Source of the DNA: Pinirhizobacter soli
GTDB lineage: Bacteria > Pseudomonadota > Gammaproteobacteria > Xanthomonadales > Rhodanobacteraceae
Length of the DNA: 64,000 nt
NCBI RefSeq assembly: GCF_015905305.1
Contig: NZ_JADZLQ010000003.1
Location: 186,001 to 250,000, forward strand
Direction: 5' to 3'
Positions 14,532-26,651 of this stretch are shown here, piece after piece. Every line of letters starts with the position of its first letter. Positions within the stretch are counted from its first letter, which is position 1. A program made the position numbers and the translations under genes. The notes below the pieces were generated by a model. The model ran no database searches. It saw nothing but the letters and a program-made list of their open reading frames with translations, and was not told the DNA's origin.

Positions 14532-16496
14532 ATGCCCCGTGCCCTCCTGACTGGCGGTTCGCTTACCGCGACTCGTAAATTCTCACGGTTGTCCCTGGCG
14601 CTCGCGATGGCCCTCGCGGCTGGCGGTGCGGCTGCGCAGCCGGAGCCGACGCGCGCCGACAACGTGCCGCCGCCCCAGGACACACCTTACGAGGGCACGA
14701 TAAACCTTCATGTCGATGCCAACGACACGGTGCAGGGGATTTTCCGCGTCCATGAATCCATTCCGGTTAAGCCCGGTGCGCTGACCCTGCTGTACCCGCA
14801 ATGGATTCCGGGCGACCACTCGCCGAGCGGCCCCATTGCCATGCTCGCCGGCCTGAAGCTCAGCGCCAACGGCAAGCCGCTTGCGTGGTTGCGCGACAAA
14901 TACAACATGTACGCGTTCCATCTGGACGTACCCGCGGATGTTTCCAGCATCGATGTGGAATTCCAGTACCTGTCCGGGCGGGCCGACGACGGCGGCTTCG
15001 AGATCACCGACCGCATGATGGACATGGAGTGGAGCAAGGTGGGCTTGTATCCAGCCGGCCACTATTCCCGCGGCATCACCTTCGTTCCCAGCATGACGCT
15101 GCCGCACGGCTGGCAGTTCGGTACGGCCCTGGAAACCGCCTCGCAGTCGGGCGACACCACCACTTTCAAGCCCGTGACCTTCAACAACCTGGTCGATTCC
15201 CCGGTCTATGCGGGCCAGTATTTCAAGCGCGTGGACCTTAATCCGGGCGACAAGGCACCGGTGCACCTGGATGTGTTCGCCGACACGCCGGACGACCTCG
15301 AAATGACGCCCGAGCAGGTCGCCGCGCATCGCGCACTGGTGACGCAGGCGGTGAAGCTGTTCGGATCGCATCACTACGATCACTACGATTTCCTGTTCTC
15401 GCTGTCCGACCAGCTAGGCGGCAACGGTACCGAGCACCACCAGTCCAGCGAGGACGGCTTGGGATCGGACTATTTCACCGCCTGGAAAGATGGGGCACCC
15501 GAGCGTGATCTGCTGGCCCATGAGTACGTGCACTCCTGGAACGGCAAGTTCCGCCGCCCGGCGGACCTGTGGACGCCGAACTTCAACGTACCGATGGCTA
15601 ATTCCCTGCTGTGGGTATACGAAGGACAGACCCAGTATTGGGGCTTCGTGCTGACGGCGCGATCGGGGATCTGGTCGGCGCAGCAGTTCCGTGACGCCCT
15701 GGCCATGACGGCCGCCAACTACGAGCGAAACCGCGTGGGCTTCCAGTGGCGCACGCTCACCGACACCACCAACGATCCCACCATCGCCCATCGCACCAGC
15801 CTGCCCTTTCGCAGCTGGCAGATGAGCGAGGAGTACTACAGCGGCGGCCAGATGATGTGGCTGGAGGTGGACGCGAAGCTGCGCAGCCTGACGAAGGACC
15901 AGAAATCCCTGGATGATTTCGCACGCGCGTTCTTCGGCGTCGACAACGGCAGTTATGTCACCAAGACCTATACGTTCGACGACGTGGTGGCCGCCCTCAA
16001 TGGCGTGGCCAAGTATGACTGGGCCACCTTCCTGCATGCGCACGTCGACACCATCAATCCTCCGCTGGAAGACGGCATTGCCGGCACCGGCTGGAAACTG
16101 GTCTATACCGATAAGGAAAGCGACTTCGAGAAGTCGTACAACAGCCGGCCGGCACCATCCCGCCACCTGTACAACTTCAGCTGGTCGATCGGCCTGACGA
16201 TGAACGACCAGGGCAAGGTCAACGACGTGCGCTGGGATGGCCCTGCGTTCAAGGCGGGCGTGAGCACTGGCGCCACGCTGGTGGCGGTGAACGGGAAGGA
16301 TTATTCCAAGGACGTGCTCAAGAGTGAGATCACGGCAGCGAAGGACGGCAAGGCACCGATCGAGCTTCTGCTGAAGTACCAGGGTAGCTACCGCAAGATT
16401 GCCGTGGACTACCACGGCGGCCTGCAGTATCCGCACCTGGTGCGCGTGGAAGGCACGCCCGATTACCTGAGCGAAATTATCGCCGCGCACAAGTAA
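14532..16496 (+). CDS. M61 family aminopeptidase (glycyl aminopeptidase-like) with PDZ domain
   Basis: A 654-residue exported zinc metallopeptidase. It has a signal peptide with cleavage after AAA-Q near residue 35, an N-terminal M61 beta domain, the catalytic motif HEYVHSWNGK, a downstream WVYEGQTQYWG glutamate ligand segment, and a C-terminal PDZ-like region (VRWDGPAFKAGVSTGATLVA). ATG at 14532 has GGAG nine bases upstream. Periplasmic peptide hydrolysis is expected. It is separated from galB by 84 bases and not obviously part of that pathway. Confidence 0.9.
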   Translation: MPRALLTGGSLTATRKFSRLSLALAMALAAGGAAAQPEPTRADNVPPPQDTPYEGTINLHVDANDTVQGIFRVHESIPVKPGALTLLYPQWIPGDHSPSGPIAMLAGLKLSANGKPLAWLRDKYNMYAFHLDVPADVSSIDVEFQYLSGRADDGGFEITDRMMDMEWSKVGLYPAGHYSRGITFVPSMTLPHGWQFGTALETASQSGDTTTFKPVTFNNLVDSPVYAGQYFKRVDLNPGDKAPVHLDVFADTPDDLEMTPEQVAAHRALVTQAVKLFGSHHYDHYDFLFSLSDQLGGNGTEHHQSSEDGLGSDYFTAWKDGAPERDLLAHEYVHSWNGKFRRPADLWTPNFNVPMANSLLWVYEGQTQYWGFVLTARSGIWSAQQFRDALAMTAANYERNRVGFQWRTLTDTTNDPTIAHRTSLPFRSWQMSEEYYSGGQMMWLEVDAKLRSLTKDQKSLDDFARAFFGVDNGSYVTKTYTFDDVVAALNGVAKYDWATFLHAHVDTINPPLEDGIAGTGWKLVYTDKESDFEKSYNSRPAPSRHLYNFSWSIGLTMNDQGKVNDVRWDGPAFKAGVSTGATLVAVNGKDYSKDVLKSEITAAKDGKAPIELLLKYQGSYRKIAVDYHGGLQYPHLVRVEGTPDYLSEIIAAHK

Positions 16497-16558
16497 AAGC
16501 CACGCTGGCGGCGCGACGTCGATGTATCGTATGGCGACCAGGTTCGGGGGAGCCAAAC

Positions 16559-17401
16559 GTGCAAAAGCGGTCGGGGTTGCGCAGGGGTGCCGGTTTGCCG
16601 GCGCGCCTGGTTTTAACGATGTTTGCTCTCTGGTTGGGGCTGGCCGGTTTCGCCGCCCACGCCGGGGACGTCGTGGTCCGCGAGCAATGCACGATCCTGG
16701 TCGCCGGTCATCGCGAAACCTGGCGCCTGGAATGGCAGGGCAAGCCGGTCAAGGCCTGCGGTGCCGATGCCGTCTATATGGCCAACACCTGTCCCTGCTC
16801 CGGCCTCGCCTATGGTGAGGCCGGCCAGTTGTGGCTCGTTCGTCGTCGCGGCGGCCGCGATATAGAACACCTGGATCTGACCCCGCTCTTCGGCAAGTTT
16901 GATGGCCCCGGCGACGTCGATGGCATGGCCACGGCCCAGCGCTGGCCGATGCGCGATAAGGATTCAGATCGCGAAGCAGACGAAGATCCCAAGCTGATCA
17001 AGGATATCGAGCATCGCAAGCCTGTCCGGCTCATGACGTTCGCCGATTACGACCACGACGGCAACGCGACGGAATTCTTGCTACAGGTAGGCACACTTCC
17101 GTGTGGCAAGCTCCAGCTTGCCGCCGTTGGCGTTAGCGCCGCCAACTCCCACCTGCACGTCTTCGGAACCGCCGCCCATCCCAACGAACCGTTGATGATG
17201 AGCGAATGGGTCTGGGGTGTACTGAAGCGAAGCGGCAAACCCAAGGAGGTCGAGGAGTGGCCCTGCGGCGACCACGGCAGCGATGAATCCGATCGCGTCG
17301 TGGTATCGGCCAAACGCGGCCGGATCAACGCCACATCACGCGTGTACGAATGCCGGGCGGATGGGCACCGTGGAAAGTTGACGAGCCAGGCGGCGGAGTG
17401 A
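16559..17401 (+). CDS. Exported hypothetical protein
   Basis: A 280-residue protein with an Arg-rich N-terminus followed by a hydrophobic segment and a likely cleavage at AAHA-G (about residue 35). The start is GTG at 16559, with GGGGGAG eight bases upstream. The mature part has cysteine pairs (CTILV...KACG, NTCPCSG) and an EF-hand-like acidic run FADYDHDGNATEF. No named family recognised. Probably periplasmic, perhaps calcium-binding; both are inferences. Confidence 0.7.
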   Translation: MQKRSGLRRGAGLPARLVLTMFALWLGLAGFAAHAGDVVVREQCTILVAGHRETWRLEWQGKPVKACGADAVYMANTCPCSGLAYGEAGQLWLVRRRGGRDIEHLDLTPLFGKFDGPGDVDGMATAQRWPMRDKDSDREADEDPKLIKDIEHRKPVRLMTFADYDHDGNATEFLLQVGTLPCGKLQLAAVGVSAANSHLHVFGTAAHPNEPLMMSEWVWGVLKRSGKPKEVEEWPCGDHGSDESDRVVVSAKRGRINATSRVYECRADGHRGKLTSQAAE

Positions 17402-17418
17402 CCTTAAGCGCTTCACTG

Positions 17419-18054
17419 CTATAAATGGCCATCCTGCGCGTCGATAGCTCGCTCCAGACGACCTCGCTTGACCGACCTGAGCTTCAATGTTCCCCCCACC
17501 GCCAGCAACCATGCCACGCCGTACGGGGTCTGAAGAAACTCTGCGAACGCCTCCATCGCGAGAAACGGATTCAGGCCCCCAAGCACAAAAATACTCACTC
17601 CGTATCCAGAGACCAGGCTTCCGATGTCCCGCCCAAGCACGTGGCAGGGGTGAATCGCGTCTTCACCAGTGTTGCAACCCAGCGCCCCTACGCCGCCGAG
17701 AACCAGAAAGTTGCCCACCAGCGGTAGTGCCAGTAACACGAGCGCGACGATTACGGGAATCAGCAGCCACTTCAGGGCGCGGTTAAATCCACGCAAACGT
17801 GGGTCGGAAGACTTTACCCGTGGTAGTGGAGGCAGATTGAGCCAGGGCGGATCTGTGGGCATCACATCTGCCGTCGTAACCTTGGCGCGTCGTTCCATCA
17901 ACAATGCCTGTAGCGAATAACCCCTTCCTTCGAGAACCTCGAGCAACGCCGCCTCTGCATCGGGAACCATGCCACCAGCGCGGTAGCGCAGCAGCAGAAC
18001 ATTCGTGTCCATGTTGCTGAACTGCTCAAGAAAATCTTCCAGCTGCGGTTTCAT
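17419..18054 (-). CDS. Hypothetical membrane protein
   Basis: A 211-residue protein. The cytosolic N-terminal part (MKPQLEDFLEQFSNMDTNV, MVPDAEAALLEVLEGRG) is followed by a strong transmembrane helix (WLLIPVIVALVLLALPLVG), a Cys-containing loop (CNTGEDAIHPCHVLG) and one or two more helices. The start at 18054 has GGGAGG upstream; longer frames overlap the next gene. Function not recognised. Confidence 0.65.
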   Translation of the reverse strand: MKPQLEDFLEQFSNMDTNVLLLRYRAGGMVPDAEAALLEVLEGRGYSLQALLMERRAKVTTADVMPTDPPWLNLPPLPRVKSSDPRLRGFNRALKWLLIPVIVALVLLALPLVGNFLVLGGVGALGCNTGEDAIHPCHVLGRDIGSLVSGYGVSIFVLGGLNPFLAMEAFAEFLQTPYGVAWLLAVGGTLKLRSVKRGRLERAIDAQDGHL

Positions 18055-18092
18055 GTACTCCCTCCCCCATTCAGTCCATTTGCGAACCTGTA

Positions 18093-19814
18093 CTACCCCT
18101 TCTGCTTCGCAATCCACGCATGCACATGGTCCTCAAGCACCGGCAACGGCACCGAGCCAAGCTCCAGCACGGCGTCATGGAACGCCCTCAAATCGAACTT
18201 CGGCCCCAGTGCCTGCTCAGCTTCATGCCGCAGCGCCAGGATGCGCAGATACCCCAGCTCATACGACAGCGCCTGGCCCGGCCAGCTGATATAGCGATCC
18301 ACTTCGTTGACGATCTCGCGCTGGCTTAGCGCGGTGTTCTGCGTCATGTAGTCGATGGCCTGCTGGCGGGTCCAGCCTTCGTGGTGGATGCCGGTGTCCA
18401 CCACCAGCCGGGCGGCGCGCCACATCTGGTAGCTCAGGTAGCCGAATTTCTCGTAGGGCGTGTGATAAATGCACATCTCCTGGCCCAGGTATTCCGAGTA
18501 CAACGCCCAGCCTTCCCCGTAGGCGGAAATATAGCTTTCGCGGCGGAAGGCGGGCTGGCCTTTCTGTTCGGCGGCCAAGGCCAGCTGCAGCGCATGGCCG
18601 GGCATCGATTCGTGCAAGGTAAGCGCAGGCATCGCGAACAGCGGGCGCGATGGCAGGTCGTAAGTGTTGACCAGGTACGTGTCCGCACCACCGCGGCCAG
18701 AGGTGTAGTACGGCGCAATGTCTGCCGGCACCGGCATGATGGCGAAGCGTTGGCGCGGCAACAGGCCAAAGAACTGCCCAAGCTTGCCGTCCACCTGCTT
18801 GGCCACCCAGGCGGTGCGCATCAACAGTTCATCGGGCGTCTTCGCATAGAACTGCGGGTCCGATCGCAGGAAGGCGAGGAACTCGGGGAAGCTGCCCTTG
18901 AAGCCACTCTCGGCCATCGTCGCCAGCATCTGCTGGTGGATCTTGGTGACTTCCGCCAAACCGGTTTTGTGGATGCTGTCCGGATCAAGGTCCAGCGTGG
19001 TGTATTCGTGGATCTGCTGGCGGTACCAGGCCTTGCCGTCGGGCATGGCCTCGGCAGCGAGCGTGGTGCGCGCATGGGGCACGTATTCGTCGTGGAAGAA
19101 GGCCAATAACCGGCCATAGGCGGGAATAACCGTTCCGCTGATGGTCTTGCGTGCGCTGGCTTCAAAGCTCTCGCGTTGCGCGGCAGGCCAGGTGACCGGC
19201 ATGTTCTTCAGTGGCTGGTAGAACGAGGTGGCTTCGGGATCCTTCTGGTTGGCCACCGCGGCGATCGACACATCGCGCCCGTCCAACACGGCGCGCGGCA
19301 CGGTGAAGCCACGCTTCAACCCCAGGCGCATGTTGGCGATTTCCTGGTCGATGTAGTCACTCACCTGGGCCAGGCGATCAAGGTAGTGCTGCACCTCGGC
19401 CGGCGTATGCAGGTTGTCACCACCAAGCTGGTAGCCCACGTCCGACCAGAACGCCGAATCGCTATTGAAGGGCATCTGCCATTGGCCGAAACGTTGGGCC
19501 GCGGCTAGGTTGCCGATCTGCTCGCGGTAGATCGCAAAATCCACGCGCGCCGTGGGGCTCAAGGTGGCTGGATCTATCTTCGCCAAGTCAGCCAGCACGT
19601 GGTTCCAGTAGTCCAGGCGGCGCATCTGGCCGGCGGCGTCCACGTCGTCCAGCCGGCCGTTGTTGGGCAGCGACTCTCCCGAACTCTGCACGCCCGCCTG
19701 GCCGGTGCGCCAGGCGTATTCCCGCTCGTAGATGCGTTTGAAAGCATCGTCGCCCGCCTGCGCGTGCACGGCGAAGCTGGCCACGAGAAGGATACTGGCG
19801 AGGATCGGCTTCAT
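18093..19814 (-). CDS. DUF885 family exported metallopeptidase-like protein
   Basis: A 573-residue protein with a signal peptide (cleavage at VHA-Q, about residue 18). It has the DUF885 core, including the zinc-type motif LHESMPGHALQ, ESYISAYGEGWALYSEYLG with the downstream glutamate, and IDYMTQNTALS. Members are predicted M2-like metallopeptidases with uncertain substrates. The start is immediately upstream of the signal peptide. Same strand as, but about 40 bases from, the WYL regulator upstream. Confidence 0.85.
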   Translation of the reverse strand: MKPILASILLVASFAVHAQAGDDAFKRIYEREYAWRTGQAGVQSSGESLPNNGRLDDVDAAGQMRRLDYWNHVLADLAKIDPATLSPTARVDFAIYREQIGNLAAAQRFGQWQMPFNSDSAFWSDVGYQLGGDNLHTPAEVQHYLDRLAQVSDYIDQEIANMRLGLKRGFTVPRAVLDGRDVSIAAVANQKDPEATSFYQPLKNMPVTWPAAQRESFEASARKTISGTVIPAYGRLLAFFHDEYVPHARTTLAAEAMPDGKAWYRQQIHEYTTLDLDPDSIHKTGLAEVTKIHQQMLATMAESGFKGSFPEFLAFLRSDPQFYAKTPDELLMRTAWVAKQVDGKLGQFFGLLPRQRFAIMPVPADIAPYYTSGRGGADTYLVNTYDLPSRPLFAMPALTLHESMPGHALQLALAAEQKGQPAFRRESYISAYGEGWALYSEYLGQEMCIYHTPYEKFGYLSYQMWRAARLVVDTGIHHEGWTRQQAIDYMTQNTALSQREIVNEVDRYISWPGQALSYELGYLRILALRHEAEQALGPKFDLRAFHDAVLELGSVPLPVLEDHVHAWIAKQKG

Positions 19815-19855
19815 GTCATCCCAAGGAAGGCAAGGAAAACCCGATCATCGCATGG

Positions 19856-20560
19856 CTAATCCATCCCGCCGAACTGCCCGCGCATGGCATCGGTATAGGC
19901 GGCCACATCGCGCCCGGGTGCCGGCGTGAACAGCTCGCCCGTCAGCACCACCCCGGACATGCGGTCGGGACGGAAATTGCGAAAGGATTCGCGCAGCCGG
20001 CACCAGCCGCCCAGCGTCCAGGCGCAACCCCAGAACGAAAGGCATAGCGGTTCGAATGCCCGGTGCGAGGGACGGCCTTCCTTGTCCGAGTAGTCGAAGG
20101 CAATCACCTGGCGCCCGCCGATCGCCCCGTGCAGCAGGTCGATAAGATGGCGGTGGGCCTCGCGCTCGTCGTCCTTGTAGAAGGGTGCATAGATACGCGT
20201 ACCGGCGGCACGTTCGCGCAGGTCCGGCGGCAGCACGGCCTCGATCTTGGCCAGCGCCGCCGATGCGCCATCGGCCAGGCGGGATCCGGCGAAGGCGCGG
20301 GCAAAGCGCGTGCCCACCACCAGAGCTTCAAGTTCGGCCTCGGTGAACATCAGCGGCGGGATGTCCGCGCCCTTGCGCAGCATGTAGCCGACGCCCGCCT
20401 CGCCCTCGATCGGCACGCCGGAGAGCTGCAGGTCCGCCACGTCGCGGTAGATCGTGCGCAGCGATACTTCCAGCGTCTCGGCCAGCCGCCGCGCGGGCAT
20501 GGCCGTGCGGCGGCCACGGAGGCTGTGGATGATGAGGAAAAGACGGTCGGCACGACGCAT
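19856..20560 (-). CDS. WYL-domain transcriptional regulator (YafY-like)
   Basis: A 234-residue regulator. The N-terminal HTH_11 (MRRADRLFLIIHSLRGRRTA, ARRLAETLEVSLRTIYRDVADLQ) is followed by a WYL domain in which the name motif reads CAWTLGGWCRLRESFRNFRPDRM, so W-Y-L is modified to W-T-L. WYL proteins sense nucleotide or other small ligands. It lies directly upstream of the DUF885 gene in the same direction. Confidence 0.88.
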   Translation of the reverse strand: MRRADRLFLIIHSLRGRRTAMPARRLAETLEVSLRTIYRDVADLQLSGVPIEGEAGVGYMLRKGADIPPLMFTEAELEALVVGTRFARAFAGSRLADGASAALAKIEAVLPPDLRERAAGTRIYAPFYKDDEREAHRHLIDLLHGAIGGRQVIAFDYSDKEGRPSHRAFEPLCLSFWGCAWTLGGWCRLRESFRNFRPDRMSGVVLTGELFTPAPGRDVAAYTDAMRGQFGGMD

Positions 20561-20592
20561 GCCCCGATGATCGCCCGGCGGCCTGCGGGCGG

Positions 20593-20760
20593 CTAGTGCG
20601 GAACGACCAGGCGGGGTGCTGACCGGCGGTTCTTGCCAGCCTTCTTCTTGTGGCCGCGGGCGGCCTCGGGCGCCAAGGGCGGCAACACGGGGTCAACCAC
20701 GGTCATGCGGCCCAGGAGGGGCGCATAAGAGGCGACGATGAGGCGCATGATGCGGTTCAT
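20593..20760 (-). CDS. Possible small basic protein, 55 residues
   Basis: An open frame beginning [20 protein letters not shown] and ending in a lysine/arginine-rich tail ([20 protein letters not shown]). GGAAG lies seven bases before the ATG. The amphipathic head and basic tail look protein-like, and the frame fills an otherwise empty stretch between the WYL gene and fbp. No family recognised; it may not be translated. Confidence 0.4.
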   Translation of the reverse strand: MNRIMRLIVASYAPLLGRMTVVDPVLPPLAPEAARGHKKKAGKNRRSAPRLVVPH

Positions 20761-20801
20761 GGCGTACTTCCGTTATGGCGGGTAACTCATGCTGCGCGCC
20801 C

Positions 20802-20827
20802 CCTGCTGACAGCGTCTTGTCAGCAGG
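20802..20827. promoter_or_regulatory. Perfect 10-bp inverted repeat upstream of fbp
   Basis: CCTGCTGACA (20802-20811) and TGTCAGCAGG (20818-20827) flank a 6-base centre, 33 bases before the fbp start. It could be an operator for a carbon-metabolism regulator or a leader-RNA hairpin; no U-run follows. Confidence 0.55.
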
Positions 20828-20859
20828 AGACAATGGCGCGGACATACATAAGGCCCCCC

Positions 20860-21876
20860 ATGAAGTCCATCTCCCTGATCCAGTTCCTCATCGAGGAAAA
20901 GCGCGCCGGTCACATCAATAGCGAGCTAAGCCTGCTGATCGAGGTGGTCGCCCGCGCCTGCAAGCGCATCTCGGTGGCCGTGGCCAAGGGAGCCCTGGGG
21001 GGCGTGCTGGGCAACGCCGGCACCGACAACATCCAGGGCGAGGCGCAGAAGAAGCTCGACGTGATCTCCAACGAGATCCTGCTCGAAGCCAATGCCTGGG
21101 GTGGCCACCTGGCGGCCTGCGCCTCGGAGGAAATGGACGATCCGCAGCCCATCCCCGACGCCTACCCCAAGGGCCACCACCTGCTGTTGTTCGATCCGCT
21201 GGATGGTTCGTCCAATATCGATGTCAACGTATCGGTGGGGACGATCTTCTCGGTGCTGCGCTGCCCCGACGACATCGACGAGGTTCTTGCCGAGCATTTC
21301 CTGCAGAAGGGAACCGAACAGGTAGCCGCCGGCTACGTGGTGTACGGCCCCAGCACGCTGCTGGTGCTGACCTTTGGCCACGGCGTGCACGAGTTCACCC
21401 TCGACCGCGAGCACGGCAGCTTCGTGCTCAGCCGCCGCGGCATGACCATCCCCGCGCAAACGTCCGAGTTTGCCGTGAACATGGCCAACCAGCGGCATTG
21501 GGAAGCCCCCATGCAGCGCTATATCGGCGAACTGCAGGCCGGCTCCACCGGACCGCGCGGGCGCGATTTCAACATGCGCTGGGTGGCCTCGATGGTGGCC
21601 GATGTGCACCGCATCGTTACCCGCGGCGGCGTGTTCATCTACCCGTTGGACGCCCGCATCCGCGAGCAGGGCGGCAAACTGCGCCTGATGTACGAAGCCA
21701 ACCCCATGGCCTTCATCGTGGAACAGGCCGGCGGCGCGGCCACCACCGGACGCGAACGCATCATGGGCCTGCAGCCCACCGGCCTGCACCAGCGCGTGCC
21801 GGTGTTCTTAGGCTCCAAGGACGAGATCGACGTGGTCACCCGTTACCACCTCGAATCCGACGACAGCCGCGCCTGA
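20860..21876 (+). CDS. fbp: Fructose-1,6-bisphosphatase, class I
   Basis: A 338-residue gluconeogenic phosphatase releasing phosphate from fructose 1,6-bisphosphate. Key segments are [15 protein letters not shown], the metal site [13 protein letters not shown] and [14 protein letters not shown] near the C-terminus. The ATG at 20860 aligns the conserved [10 protein letters not shown]-terminus with other xanthomonad enzymes. An upstream ATG at 20833 has a stronger-looking AGGAG but would add nine atypical residues. The lipoprotein gene follows 11 bases later, probably in the same transcript. Confidence 0.95.
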   Translation: MKSISLIQFLIEEKRAGHINSELSLLIEVVARACKRISVAVAKGALGGVLGNAGTDNIQGEAQKKLDVISNEILLEANAWGGHLAACASEEMDDPQPIPDAYPKGHHLLLFDPLDGSSNIDVNVSVGTIFSVLRCPDDIDEVLAEHFLQKGTEQVAAGYVVYGPSTLLVLTFGHGVHEFTLDREHGSFVLSRRGMTIPAQTSEFAVNMANQRHWEAPMQRYIGELQAGSTGPRGRDFNMRWVASMVADVHRIVTRGGVFIYPLDARIREQGGKLRLMYEANPMAFIVEQAGGAATTGRERIMGLQPTGLHQRVPVFLGSKDEIDVVTRYHLESDDSRA

Positions 21877-21887
21877 TTCCCCATCCG

Positions 21888-25078
<3,191 letters not shown>

Positions 25079-25084
25079 GGCCGT

Positions 25085-26503
25085 CTACTCGTCGATGGGG
25101 TCGGTGGGACGGGACATCGGCCGATGGTCGTAACGCGCGCTGCCCTTGCCGGTATCGCCGCGACTATCGCCGTCGCCGTCGTGCTCCAGCGACGGACCCT
25201 TGCCCATCAGCTTGAGCATGTAGTAAATGCCGGTGCCGAATACCAGGAAGTAGACGATGACGAAGATCATCAGCGAGGTGCCCACCTGCTCCGCCGACAG
25301 CGCCGACGATGCATCGGCCGTGCGCATCACGCCGTAGACCACCCAGGGCTGGCGGCCCGCTTCCGTGGTGATCCAGCCGGCAAGCAACGCCACCAGGCCC
25401 GAGGGCCCCATCGCCAGGGCGAAGTGCTGCAACCATCGCGATTCGTAGAGCCACTGCTTGCGCCGCAGCACCAGGCCACACACGCCCAGCAGCAACATCA
25501 AAAGGCCCATGCCCACCATGATCCGGAAGCTCCAGAACACGATGGTGGAGTTCGGGCGATCTTCGGGCGCGAATTCCTTCAGGCCCCTGATCTCGCCGTC
25601 CCAGCTATGCGTGAGGATCAAACTGCCCAGGTGCGGAACCTTCACCGTGTAATCGGTGCGCTCGTTCTTCATGTCCGGCCAGCCGACCAGGTTGAGCGAG
25701 GTACCGCCCTTCTCCGTTTCCCACAGGCCTTCCATCGCCGCGATCTTGGCCGGCTGGTACTTGAGCGTGTTCAGGCCGTGCGCGTCGCCCACGGCAATCT
25801 GGACCGGCACCGTCACCAGGATCATCCACATCGCCATCGAGAAAGATTTCTTTACCCCGGGATCGCGCCGGCCGCGCAGCAGGTGCCACGCACCGCAAGC
25901 CGCCACCAGCGTGGCCGAGACGATGAATGCGGCCAACGCCATGTGCGCCAGGCGGTACGGGAACGAGGGATTGAAGACGATCGCAAACCAGTCCACCGGG
26001 ACGATCCTGCCGTCGACGATGTCGAAACCCTGCGGCGTCTGCATCCAGCTGTTGGACGACAGTATCCAGAACATGGAGATCAGCGTGCCCACGGCAACCA
26101 TCAAGGTAGCCAGGAAATGCAACTTCGGGCCCACGCGGTTCCAGCCGAACAGCATGATGCCGAGAAATCCCGCTTCGAGGAAAAACGCGGTAAGTACTTC
26201 GTAGGCAAGCAAGGGCCCGGTAACGCTGCCCGCCACGCGCGAGAAGCCGGCCCAGTTGGCGCCGAACTCGTAGCTCATCACCACGCCCGATACCACGCCC
26301 ATGCCGAAACCGACGGCGAATATCTTCGACCAGAAATTGAAGAGCTCGCGGTAAACCGTTTTGCCGGTGCGCAGCCACAGGCCCTCGAGCACGGCCAGGT
26401 AGCTTGCAAGCCCGATGCTGATGGCCGGAAAGATGATGTGGAAGGAGACGGTGAAGGCGAACTGCAGCCGCGCCAGGGTCAGGGCATCGTTGGCGACGAT
26501 CAT
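25085..26503 (-). CDS. cioA: Cyanide-insensitive (bd-type) quinol oxidase subunit I
   Basis: A 472-residue CydA/CioA protein. H22 in SFHIIFPAISIG is the conserved N-terminal haem ligand region; TTEAGRQPWVVYGVMRT is the GRQPW quinol-site block. The Q-loop between about residues 250 and 330 is short, which distinguishes CIO from E. coli-type bd. The C-terminus ends in an acidic soluble tail. The ATG at 26503 has only a weak upstream site. The gene for a type II NADH dehydrogenase lies just upstream on the same strand. Confidence 0.95.
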   Translation of the reverse strand: MIVANDALTLARLQFAFTVSFHIIFPAISIGLASYLAVLEGLWLRTGKTVYRELFNFWSKIFAVGFGMGVVSGVVMSYEFGANWAGFSRVAGSVTGPLLAYEVLTAFFLEAGFLGIMLFGWNRVGPKLHFLATLMVAVGTLISMFWILSSNSWMQTPQGFDIVDGRIVPVDWFAIVFNPSFPYRLAHMALAAFIVSATLVAACGAWHLLRGRRDPGVKKSFSMAMWMILVTVPVQIAVGDAHGLNTLKYQPAKIAAMEGLWETEKGGTSLNLVGWPDMKNERTDYTVKVPHLGSLILTHSWDGEIRGLKEFAPEDRPNSTIVFWSFRIMVGMGLLMLLLGVCGLVLRRKQWLYESRWLQHFALAMGPSGLVALLAGWITTEAGRQPWVVYGVMRTADASSALSAEQVGTSLMIFVIVYFLVFGTGIYYMLKLMGKGPSLEHDGDGDSRGDTGKGSARYDHRPMSRPTDPIDE

Positions 26504-26651
26504 GGCCGCGGTGATCCCAGGGCAGCTTCAACGAGGATGCACGACATGATCACAACCCCTTTGTGCGATGCGGCCAGCATACGCCCGGGCCGCCACCCCG
26601 CGCGCGGGTGCGGCGTTTTGCGCTGCCGGCACGCTGCGGCAAGCTGTCGCG

